Shown: in pieces, positions 8,700 to 15,264 of the stretch
How the letters are laid out: each line of letters begins with the position of its first letter
How positions within the stretch are numbered: the first letter of the stretch is position 1
Assembly (NCBI RefSeq): GCF_001556045.1
Contig: NZ_LSIC01000043.1
Coordinates: forward strand, 1 to 56,100
DNA from: Bradyrhizobium sp. CCH5-F6
GTDB taxonomy: Bacteria > Pseudomonadota > Alphaproteobacteria > Rhizobiales > Xanthobacteraceae
DNA length: 56,100 nt
Reading direction: 5' to 3'
Notes under the pieces: generated by a model
Seen by the model: the letters and a program-made list of their open reading frames with translations, nothing else
The model's database searches: none
What the model was told of the DNA's origin: nothing
Position numbers and translations under genes: made by a program

Positions 8700-8779
8700 C
8701 GTCATTGCGAGCGCAGCGAAGCAATCCAGGTTCTTTCTGCGGAGACAGTCTGGATTGCTTCGCTGCGCTCGCAATGACG
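8700..8779. repeat. Perfect 30-bp inverted repeat with 20-base loop
   Basis: The arms at 8700-8729 and 8750-8779 are exact reverse complements: the left begins CGTCATTGCGAGCGCAGCG and the right ends CGCTGCGCTCGCAATGACG. This matches a repeat family I recall as very common between genes in Bradyrhizobium and relatives. There is no U-tract, so it is not a classical terminator, but the transcript would fold into a very stable stem inside the operon and could stabilise or separate the flanking messages. Confidence 0.95.
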
Positions 8780-8852
8780 GAGTGCAATTGGGATAGCCCT
8801 GCCGCGAGCGGGGAGAGGCGAAGGGCAGCGTCGTGCGTGGCGATCACCTGCC

Positions 8853-10784
8853 TCACTCCGCCGCCTCCGCCATGTGCCCGTGCCCGCCGAGGTCCACCAC
8901 GCGCAACGTCGTCCGCACCCGCTGCGTGGTGCCGTCCTGGAAGCGGATCACGGTATCGACGGGAATATCCGGGACGCCGCGGTAGATGGCGTCGATGATG
9001 CCTTCGTATTTCTCGTTGATGACGCTGCGCCGGACCTTTCTGGTCCTGGTGAGCTCGCCATCGTCGGCATCGAGCTCCTTGTAGAGCAGCAGGAAGCGGG
9101 AGATGCGCTGGGCCGGCGGCAGCGTGGCGTTGACGGTCTCGACCTCCTTCTGCAGCAGTGCGTAAACCTCGGGCCGCGAAGCGAGGTCGCTGTAGGTGGT
9201 GAACGAGAGCCGGTTCTTCTCCGCCCATTTCGAGATGATCGAGTAGCGGATGCAGATCATCGCCGCGAGCGCGTCGCGGCCGGCGCCCAGTACCACGGCC
9301 TCCGCGATATAGGGCGAGAATTTCAGCTTGTTCTCGATGAATTGCGGCGAGAAGCGTTCGCCGCGAGAGGTTTCGGCGAGATCCTTGATGCGGTCGATGA
9401 CGACGAGTTGCTGGTTGGCATTGAAATAACCGGCGTCGCCGGAGCACATCCAGCCGTCCTTGATGTCGGCGACGCTGGCCTCGGGATTCTTGTAATAGCC
9501 GAGGAACATGTTGGGATGCCGCACCACGATCTCACCGACGCCGTGGACGTCGGCATTGTCGATGCGAATCTCGATGCTGTCGGCCATCGGCACGCCGGTC
9601 GTATCAGGGTCGACGTTGCCCTGGGGATGCAGCGTGTAGGCGCCCAGCAGTTCGGTCTGGCCGTAGAGCGTGCGCAGCGGGACGCCCATGGCCTGGAAGA
9701 ACTTGAACGTTTCGGGGCCGAGCGCCGCGCCGCCGGTGGCGGCCGACCGCAGGCGGGTGAAGCCGAGGCGGTCGCGCAGCGCGCGGAACAGGATGGCGTC
9801 GGCGAAGCCCGAGCGCTTGCCCTGCTGGAGCGCGGCGAGGCCGCTCTTCATGCCGATGTCGAACAGGCGTTGCTTGAAGGGCGTTGCGTCCATCACCTTG
9901 GCGCGGACGTCGGCCGCGATCGATTCCCAGACGCGCGGAGCGAACAGCACGAACGTCGGCGCGATCTCGCGCAAGTCGTTCATCATCGTCTCGGGCTCTT
10001 CGACGAAGTTGATCTTCATCCGGCAGAGCAGGCCTTTGCCGAGCACATAGACCTGCTCCATGATCCAGGGCAGCGGCAGCACCGAGACGTATTCGTCATC
10101 GGGCCCCTTCGGATCGAAGGCGAGGTAGGTCGCGCAATGACCGAGCACGCGGCCCGCCGCGAGCATCGCGAGTTTCGGATGCGATGTGGTGCCCGACGTC
10201 GTGCAGAGGATCGCGACGTCCTCTCCCTTGGTGGCATCGACCAGCTTGTCGTAAAGCTCCGGCTCCCGCGCAGCACGCGCACGGCCGAGCTCGGCGAACT
10301 TCTCGGCCGACATCAGGCGCGGGTCGTCATATTTCCGCATGCCGCGCGGATCGGAATAGATGATGTGCTTCAGCTTCGGGACGCGGTCTGCCAGCGTGAG
10401 CACCTTGTCGACCTGCTCCTCGTCCTCGGCGAAGACGAGCTGCGCCTCGCCGTAGTTGAGGAGATAGGAGGCCTCTTCGTCCAGCACGTCGCGATAGAGC
10501 CCGAGGCTCAATCCGCCGATCGCGTGGGTTGCGACTTCGGCCGCGACCCAGTCCGGACGGTTGTCTCCGATGATGCCGATGACGTCGCCGCGACCAAGGC
10601 CGAGCTCGACCAGACCGAGCGCGAAATCGCGCACGCGGGTCTGGTAGTCGTTCCAGGTGAAGATGCGCCAGAGTCCGAGATCCTTCTCCCGCAATGCGAT
10701 CTCGTTGCCGTGCTCCCTGGCATTGAGCCGGAGCATCTTCGGATAGGTGTCGGCCTGCGCGGCGCGGCCTGCATAATCCATCAT
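8853..10784 (-). CDS. Long-chain-type acyl-CoA synthetase (AMP-binding)
   Basis: A 643-residue adenylate-forming enzyme of the FAA1/FadD15 type, predicted to convert a free acid to its CoA thioester using ATP. The AMP-binding loop TTSGTTSHPKLAM is at 195-207 (Ser replaces the usual Gly after TSGTT). TLYGQTELLGAY gives the YGxTE motif, DGWMCSGDAGYF holds the ribose-binding Asp, and VVIDRIKDLAETSRGE is the hinge. It overlaps the LivG stop by 4 bases (ATGA), so the two are translationally coupled. Location between LivG and LivH subunits means uptake and activation are co-expressed. The substrate may be a long-chain or aromatic acid; the sequence does not decide. Confidence 0.92.
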   Translation of the reverse strand: MMDYAGRAAQADTYPKMLRLNAREHGNEIALREKDLGLWRIFTWNDYQTRVRDFALGLVELGLGRGDVIGIIGDNRPDWVAAEVATHAIGGLSLGLYRDVLDEEASYLLNYGEAQLVFAEDEEQVDKVLTLADRVPKLKHIIYSDPRGMRKYDDPRLMSAEKFAELGRARAAREPELYDKLVDATKGEDVAILCTTSGTTSHPKLAMLAAGRVLGHCATYLAFDPKGPDDEYVSVLPLPWIMEQVYVLGKGLLCRMKINFVEEPETMMNDLREIAPTFVLFAPRVWESIAADVRAKVMDATPFKQRLFDIGMKSGLAALQQGKRSGFADAILFRALRDRLGFTRLRSAATGGAALGPETFKFFQAMGVPLRTLYGQTELLGAYTLHPQGNVDPDTTGVPMADSIEIRIDNADVHGVGEIVVRHPNMFLGYYKNPEASVADIKDGWMCSGDAGYFNANQQLVVIDRIKDLAETSRGERFSPQFIENKLKFSPYIAEAVVLGAGRDALAAMICIRYSIISKWAEKNRLSFTTYSDLASRPEVYALLQKEVETVNATLPPAQRISRFLLLYKELDADDGELTRTRKVRRSVINEKYEGIIDAIYRGVPDIPVDTVIRFQDGTTQRVRTTLRVVDLGGHGHMAEAAE

Positions 10785-11602
10785 GCCGCGCTCTCCTGCG
10801 CCGGCGGCGCATCGTCGGGATCGACCAGCACCTCGTCCTCTTCGCCGAGATAGGCGCGCTTGACGTGGGGATCGGCGAGCACGGTGGCCGGATCGCCCTC
10901 GGCGATCTTCTTGCCGAAATCCAGCACCATGACCCGATGGGAGATGTCCATCACCACGCCCATGTCGTGCTCGATCATCACCACCGTCATCCCGAACTCC
11001 TCGTTGAGGTCGACGATGTAGCGGGCCATGTCCTCCTTCTCCTCGAAGTTCATGCCGGCCATGGGTTCGTCGAGGAGAATGAGACGCGGCTCCAGCGCCA
11101 TGGCGCGGGCGAGCTCGACGCGCTTGCGCAGGCCGTAGGAGAGAGTGCCGGCGGCGGCCTTTCGTACCGACTGGAGATCCAGGAAGTCGATGATCTCCTC
11201 GACCTTGCGGCGGTGCTCGAGCTCTTCCTTGCGCGCGCCGGTGAGCCAGTACAGCGAGCCCGTGAGGAAATTGTTCTTCAACAGGTGATGGCGGCCGACC
11301 ATGATGTTGTCGAGCACGCTCATGTGGTGGAACAGCGCCAGGTTCTGGAAGGTGCGGCCGATGCCGAGCGAGGCGCGGGCATTCGGCGTCAAACCGGTGA
11401 TGTCGCGGCCTTGGTAGAAGAGCTGGCCTTCGGTCGGCTTGTAGCGACCGGAAATACAGTTCACGATCGAGGTCTTGCCGGCGCCGTTGGGGCCGATGAT
11501 CGAGAACAGCTCGCCGTCCCTGATGGCGAAGCTGACATCGGTCAGCGCCCGGACGCCGCCGAATCGCAAGGACACGCCGCGCACTTCAAGACTGGTAGCC
11601 AC
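10781..11602 (-). CDS. LivG-type ABC transporter ATPase
   Basis: A 273-residue ATPase and first gene of the leftward operon. From the GTG at 11602 the protein reads VATSLEVRGVSLRFGG; Walker A GPNGAGKTS is at 37-45, signature LSYGLRKRVEL begins at 154, and Walker B LILLDEP is at 174-180. The GTG is chosen because GGGAGGG lies 8-9 bases upstream and LivG homology begins there; a longer frame to 11815 has no family similarity. It is divergent from the Crp/Fnr gene, with a 336-base shared regulatory region. The C-terminal extension after DPHVKRAYLGEE is longer than in E. coli LivG. Confidence 0.92.
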   Translation of the reverse strand: MATSLEVRGVSLRFGGVRALTDVSFAIRDGELFSIIGPNGAGKTSIVNCISGRYKPTEGQLFYQGRDITGLTPNARASLGIGRTFQNLALFHHMSVLDNIMVGRHHLLKNNFLTGSLYWLTGARKEELEHRRKVEEIIDFLDLQSVRKAAAGTLSYGLRKRVELARAMALEPRLILLDEPMAGMNFEEKEDMARYIVDLNEEFGMTVVMIEHDMGVVMDISHRVMVLDFGKKIAEGDPATVLADPHVKRAYLGEEDEVLVDPDDAPPAQESAA

Positions 11603-11938
11603 CAAACAAATCCCTCCCGGTGATGGCGCGTTCAGCGGCGCTCTTCGTCGGTTCCTGTCGGGCGATCCTAGTACGGCCGTGCCGGTGAGGCCATGCAGCA
11701 GATGGTCTCCACCGGAGCCGTACCGCTTTCCGCCCGTTCGGGATGAAAAGCCGCATCGCCCAAGGTGGCCCTCAATAGGGGAAAGCGCTATTTTGGATTG
11801 TCTTGCGGCTGACAATTCTGCGAGAAAGTTTTTCGGGTGGCTACGGCCTTCGTCTTTCGTCGGATGGCTGTTGAGACAATCGTGTTGCGGTGCAGCAGAA
11901 GGCTTGGGTGACGAAACGGTGCGTCTGGCTTCGGGATC
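11603..11938. promoter_or_regulatory. Divergent control region, livG-type operon / crp-type gene
   Basis: A 336-base gap between divergent genes with no credible coding frame. It must hold both promoters. The only clear symmetric site is TTGTC (11798-11802), 8 bases, GACAA (11811-11815), lying in the AT-richer part nearest the Crp/Fnr gene. This half-site spacing differs from the FNR consensus, but a Crp/Fnr-family autoregulatory site is possible. No terminator was seen. Confidence 0.4.
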
Positions 11939-12613
11939 ATGATTTCAGAGGATCAACTGAAGCGCGTCGCCGCCTGGTCGCGCGAGCTGACGCAGGCTGA
12001 AATCGAGGTCGCGCGCGCAGGCATCACGGAGCGGTCCTACGGCACCGGAGAGACCGTGTTCATGCGCGGCGATACGTTCGACTATTGGGCCGGCATGGTC
12101 TTTGGCCTCGCCCGGATGGGCGGTGTCTCGCGCGACGGCAAGGAGACCAGCCTTGCCGGTCTCACGGCAGGGGCCTGGTTCGGCGAGGGCAGCGTGCTCA
12201 AGAACGAGCCGCGCCGCTATGATGTGGTCGCGCTGCGCGACAGCCGCGTCGCACTGATGGAGCGCAGCGCCTTCATGTGGCTGTTCGAGAACAGCGTCGG
12301 CTTCAACCGCTTTCTGGTGCGCCAGCTCAACGAGCGGCTCGGCCAGTTCATCGGCATGCTCGAGGTCAACCGGACGCTGGATGCCACCGCGCGGCTTGCC
12401 CGCAGCATTGCCTCGCTGTTCAACCCGATCCTATACCCGGAATCGACCGCGCATCTGGAGATCACCCAGGAGGAGATCGGCGCGCTCTCCGGCATGTCCC
12501 GCCAGAACGCCAACCGTGCGCTGAACCGGCTGGAGAAAGAGGGGCTGCTGCGGCTCGAATATGGCGGCGTCACCATTCTCGATATCGAGCGGCTGCGCGG
12601 GTACGGGGACTAG
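11939..12613 (+). CDS. Crp/Fnr-family transcriptional regulator
   Basis: A 224-residue regulator. Residues from about 20 to 120 form a cyclic-nucleotide-binding-type beta-roll (YGTGETVFMRGDT, GAWFGEGSVL), followed by the dimerisation helix and a C-terminal winged helix (ITQEEIGALSGMSRQNANRAL, near 173-193). The N-terminal half has no Cys cluster, so an Fe-S FNR-type sensor is unlikely; the ligand is unknown. It is divergent from the carboxylate-importer operon and is a candidate regulator of it. Its last 93 bases recur as a remnant at 13772-13864 with only synonymous differences. A dispersed repeat starts 4 bases after its stop. Confidence 0.9.
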   Translation: MISEDQLKRVAAWSRELTQAEIEVARAGITERSYGTGETVFMRGDTFDYWAGMVFGLARMGGVSRDGKETSLAGLTAGAWFGEGSVLKNEPRRYDVVALRDSRVALMERSAFMWLFENSVGFNRFLVRQLNERLGQFIGMLEVNRTLDATARLARSIASLFNPILYPESTAHLEITQEEIGALSGMSRQNANRALNRLEKEGLLRLEYGGVTILDIERLRGYGD

Positions 12614-12616
12614 GAA

Positions 12617-12711
12617 GCCCGTAGGATGGGTAGAGCGCCAGCGAAACCCATCAATCCGTTCGCCGCTGGCAAAGCATGATGGGTTTCGCAAGGGGGCAAC
12701 CCATCTTACGC
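12617..12711. repeat. Nested-palindrome repeat, copy A
   Basis: A ~95-bp element that begins 4 bases after the crp-type stop. The outer arms are GTAGGATGGGT (12621-12631) and ACCCATCTTAC (12699-12709). The inner arms are GCGAAACCCATCA (12641-12653) and TGATGGGTTTCGC (12677-12689), an exact 13-bp match. Copies B (13147-13240) and C (13675-13767) lie in the same orientation nearby. It has no reading frame of its own and behaves like a REP/MITE-like short interspersed unit. Confidence 0.92.
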
Positions 12712-12749
12712 GGGCTACGGCGAGCCATCGTTCGAATTTATGGGCAATC

Positions 12750-13055
12750 ATGCGGATGGTCTTGCACTTGATATCTGGTTTGCTCAGCGCCTTAGGCGTG
12801 ATTGCGGCAGGTTTCTTTGGCTACGGCGCCTGGCAACCGCTGTTCTTGTTCGTTTGGATGCCGGCAATCTGGCTGGTCCGCCTATCGGACGTGATATGCC
12901 CACCGAAAGGCGTGAGATGCTTTCTGGGATCTGTCAGTCAAGGCTCACATCATCTATGGTTTGGACTTTGCCTGCTGGTCTTCTGGTGGACCGTTATGTG
13001 GTTCGCGATATCGCCGCTGTTTCGTTCACGTCAGACGGACCCGCCGAAAGATTAA
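12750..13055 (+). CDS. Small predicted membrane protein
   Basis: A 101-residue protein not recognised as a family. From the ATG at 12750 it has three hydrophobic stretches: MVLHLISGLLSALGVIAAGFF, WQPLFLFVWMPAIWLVRL, and FGLCLLVFWWTVMWFAISPLF, with a charged tail. No strong ribosome site precedes it. The frame continues upstream through repeat A to 12561, but those codons only translate the repeat. It lies between repeat A and the MFS 3'-end remnant. It is probably a real gene by its coherent hydrophobic pattern, but expression is unproven. Confidence 0.45.
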   Translation: MRMVLHLISGLLSALGVIAAGFFGYGAWQPLFLFVWMPAIWLVRLSDVICPPKGVRCFLGSVSQGSHHLWFGLCLLVFWWTVMWFAISPLFRSRQTDPPKD

Positions 13056-13096
13056 TCTTCTTCGTTTGGCCCTAAGCCAAATGTAAAGACACGCAC

Positions 13097-13146
13097 TTAC
13101 CGCGCATTGGCGGGAGCGTTGACCGGCCAGAGGTCGGCTCGCCAGA
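13097..13146 (-). pseudogene. 3'-end remnant of an MFS transporter gene
   Basis: On the minus strand this reads LWRADLWPVNAPANAR then stop. The intact MFS gene at 13878 ends RWRADLWPAHAPANAG then stop. By my count 41 of 51 aligned bases match, and the similarity runs through the stop codon and breaks where repeat B begins (13147). Only about 16 codons remain, so this is a remnant with no possible function. It shows that a second, diverged copy of the MFS gene once stood here. Confidence 0.8.
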
Positions 13147-13240
13147 GCCCGTATGATGTGTAGAGCGCCAGCGAAACCCATCAATCCGTTGCCGATGACG
13201 AAGCATGATGGGTTTCGCAAGGGCTCAACCCATCCTTACG
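13147..13240. repeat. Nested-palindrome repeat, copy B
   Basis: Second copy of the element described at 12617, same orientation. The inner 13-bp arms GCGAAACCCATCA and TGATGGGTTTCGC are intact, while the outer left arm is degraded (GTATGATGTGT). Its left end is exactly the point where the MFS 3'-end remnant stops matching the intact gene, so the repeat marks a truncation. The sequence just to its right (GTGTGCTGAAT) shares GCTGAA with the interior of the crp-type gene. Confidence 0.9.
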
Positions 13241-13348
13241 TGTGCTGAATTACAAACGGAAATCAAACAGAAATGTCCAGTTACAATGGGCGTGCTTACA
13301 TTGCACGTCGCGCAAGATGCGTCGCGAGGCAATGAGGAGTCCAACAGA

Positions 13349-13597
13349 ATGGTGGAACGTTTCACGCGACGCGGAGTTTTTGCGGTTTTTGCCGGCGCGG
13401 CAACTATCGTCATGAGTCAGGCTGGCGCCGAGGCGCAGCCCTTTCCTCCGCCTCCACCCGGACCTCCTCCTCCGCCGGGCATGCGACGGCCGCTACCACC
13501 TCCGCCTCCTCCGCCGCGTCGACGGTGGCGTCGTCCGTTGCCGCCTCCGCCCCCGTACCCGCCGCCGCCGCCTCCATTCCCGCCGCCGCTTCGGTGA
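13349..13597 (+). CDS. Small secreted proline-rich protein
   Basis: An 82-residue protein. Residues 1-29 are a signal peptide (MVERFTRRGVFAVFAGAATI then AGAEA); the TRRGVF run is weakly Tat-like. The mature part is almost entirely Pro with Arg, Phe, Tyr and Gly. GAGGAG lies 9 bases before the ATG at 13349, a good ribosome site, which favours this start over frames reaching back into repeat B. Short Pro-rich exported proteins of this kind are known in rhizobia but without assigned function; a periplasmic or cell-wall-spanning role is speculation. It sits between repeat B and the hemD remnant. Confidence 0.6.
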   Translation: MVERFTRRGVFAVFAGAATIVMSQAGAEAQPFPPPPPGPPPPPGMRRPLPPPPPPPRRRWRRPLPPPPPYPPPPPPFPPPLR

Positions 13598-13615
13598 GAG
13601 GCAAGGCAGGTCGGA

Positions 13616-13672
13616 TCAACTCGCGGCTGCCGGTGGCTTCCGCTCCGCAAGCGCGGAGGCCATCGCCGAGAT
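13616..13672 (-). pseudogene. 3'-end remnant of hemD
   Basis: On the minus strand this reads ISAMASALAERKPPAAAS then stop. The intact hemD at 15265 ends ISAMAAALAERPSRKPGAAAR then stop. Eighteen codons align with one 3-residue gap; similarity stops abruptly at 13672, just before repeat C. It keeps the hemD orientation and reading frame to the stop. It is too short to function and is evidence for a second, diverged copy of the crp-to-hemD interval. Confidence 0.78.
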
Positions 13673-13674
13673 CG

Positions 13675-13767
13675 GCCCGTAGGATGGTAGAGCGCCAGCG
13701 AAACCCCTCAATCCGTTCGCCGCTGACGAAGCATGATGGGTTTCGCAAGGGCTCAACCCATCCTACG
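13675..13767. repeat. Nested-palindrome repeat, copy C
   Basis: Third copy of the element described at 12617, same orientation. The outer arms are GTAGGATGG and CCATCCTAC; the inner left arm has one change (GCGAAACCCCTCA). It lies exactly between the truncated hemD remnant on its left and the truncated crp-type remnant on its right, so the two gene fragments abut this element at their broken ends. Confidence 0.92.
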
Positions 13768-13771
13768 CGTG

Positions 13772-13864
13772 CTGAACCGGTTGGAAAAGGAGGGACTGCT
13801 GCGGCTCGAATATGGCGGCGTCACCATTCTCGACATCGAGCGGCTGCGCGGGTACGGGGATTAG
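13772..13864 (+). pseudogene. 3'-end remnant of the Crp/Fnr-type gene
   Basis: Ninety-three bases matching the last 30 codons plus stop of the intact gene (12521-12613). Six bases differ (CTG/TTG, GAG/GAA, AAA/AAG, GGG/GGA, GAT/GAC, GAC/GAT) and all are synonymous, so the encoded peptide LNRLEKEGLLRLEYGGVTIL and onward is unchanged. It begins directly after repeat C with no start codon or ribosome site. The intact MFS gene lies 13 bases downstream on the other strand. The pattern implies descent from a copy that stayed functional while diverging. Confidence 0.9.
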
Positions 13865-13877
13865 GGCGAAAAATTCG

Positions 13878-15140
13878 TCACCCTGCATTGGCGGGGGCAT
13901 GGGCTGGCCAGAGGTCGGCGCGCCAGCGGATCGCGATTGCCAGCATCGCGACGAGGCCCGCGGCGGCATAGAGCGAGCCCGTCGCGGAATAGCCGATGAT
14001 GTCAATCAGGCTGCCGGCTGCGAGCAGTCCGATAGGCAAGCCATAGATGACCATCATGCGCACGCCCATCACGCGGCCGCGCAGATGCGCGCTGGCCGTG
14101 CGCATCAGGATCACCGCTGCCGAGATCATCGACATGCTCTGGGCGATGCCGGCGAGAACGAGGCAGGCCATCCCGACCGGCATGGTCCTGACTTCGACGA
14201 AGACCAGCAGCATGGCATACCAGGCCAGTGTTGCACCGATCAGAAGCCGGGCAATGCGCACTCCAGTGACCAGGCTGAGCGTGACGGAGCCGATCAGCGA
14301 GCCGACGGCGAAGCTCGCCGAGAGATAGCCGAGGCCGGTCTGGTCGGTTTGAAAGATCTCGCGCGCGATGTAGGGCAACAGTCCGCCGGTAAAAGGAAAA
14401 GCGGTGAGATTGGCCAGAAAGGCGACGCAGAGCGCCGCCCGCATTCCTGGGCCATTCCAGGCGTAGACGAGCCCCTCCTTGAGTTCGCCAAGTAACCGCG
14501 AAATGGCGTGGCTGTTTGCTGGAAGGTTCGTCGTGGTGACAGTCCGTTTCGGCCGGGTGAGGCAGAGCATGAGAAGCGCAGCCACGAGGTAGAGGGATGC
14601 GATCGCCACATAGACAAGACCAATGCCGAGGACAGCGAACAATCCGGCGCCCGTCAACGCTCCGGCGATGCGGGCGCTGTCCTGGGTCGTACGCGCGACG
14701 CTGATGGCTCCCACGAGTTGCTCGGGCGGCATGATCTCGGCAAGCAGCGCGCCCCGGACGCCGAGATCCGAAGGGCGGATCAAGCCCATGATCGCGACGA
14801 TGATCATGACGCTCAGCGGCGACAGGTGACCGGTCAGCGCCAGAACCATGATGGTCGACGACAGCACCGTGTAGGCAAGACGCATCGCGACCAGGAGATC
14901 GCGATGACCCATGCGGTCGCCGATCATGCCGAATACGGGCGCGACCAGCGTGCCGACGAACTGGAGCGAGGCAAGGACGGTGAGCAGCAGCACCGAGCCG
15001 GTCTCGACCAGGATGTACCAGCCGAGCACCAGCGTCTCGACCTCGAAGGCCCAGGAGGTGAGCAGGTCGGACGGCCACTGGAAACGATAGTTGCGGATGC
15101 GGAATGGCGCGAGCGCCGAAGGTCGTGCGGTGGCGCTCAC
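13878..15140 (-). CDS. MFS transporter (EntS/DHA3-like)
   Basis: About 420 residues with twelve predicted membrane segments and MFS loop motifs such as GMIGDRMGHRDLL (loop 2-3) and RARGRV-like LRGRVMGVRMM near the second-half loop. The opening RNYRFQWPSDLLTSWAFEVETLVLGWYIL resembles the EntS/MFS_3 group, many of which export siderophores or drugs. The GTG at 15140 (VSATARPSALAPFRIRNYRF) is a likely start; the frame remains open to 15203 and no strong ribosome site settles it. It is leftward, with hemD upstream on the same strand. A 16-codon remnant of a diverged copy lies at 13097. Confidence 0.85.
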   Translation of the reverse strand: MSATARPSALAPFRIRNYRFQWPSDLLTSWAFEVETLVLGWYILVETGSVLLLTVLASLQFVGTLVAPVFGMIGDRMGHRDLLVAMRLAYTVLSSTIMVLALTGHLSPLSVMIIVAIMGLIRPSDLGVRGALLAEIMPPEQLVGAISVARTTQDSARIAGALTGAGLFAVLGIGLVYVAIASLYLVAALLMLCLTRPKRTVTTTNLPANSHAISRLLGELKEGLVYAWNGPGMRAALCVAFLANLTAFPFTGGLLPYIAREIFQTDQTGLGYLSASFAVGSLIGSVTLSLVTGVRIARLLIGATLAWYAMLLVFVEVRTMPVGMACLVLAGIAQSMSMISAAVILMRTASAHLRGRVMGVRMMVIYGLPIGLLAAGSLIDIIGYSATGSLYAAAGLVAMLAIAIRWRADLWPAHAPANAG

Positions 15141-15264
15141 GACGCGATGACGGGTGTCACGGCGATTCCCTTGCCCTTGTTGTTTCTTCTTGCGGTGGCG
15201 CAACCTAGCGCCGGCGATGCCTGTGTCAATCGCAGCCGCCGCAGGTCGCCCCCGCGCTCGGCTT

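Noticed and set aside
8874..10853. A 659-codon plus-strand frame opposite the acyl-CoA synthetase
   Set aside because: Composition is typical of an antisense shadow, with no motif or ribosome site; the minus-strand gene has all adenylation motifs.
12740..13075. 111-codon frame overlapping the small membrane protein
   Set aside because: It is in a different frame with no hydrophobic or domain pattern, whereas the frame starting at 12750 gives three coherent membrane segments.
12617..13767. CRISPR array formed by the three repeats
   Set aside because: Spacing is irregular (about 530 bases), the units are long imperfect palindromes and genes lie between them.
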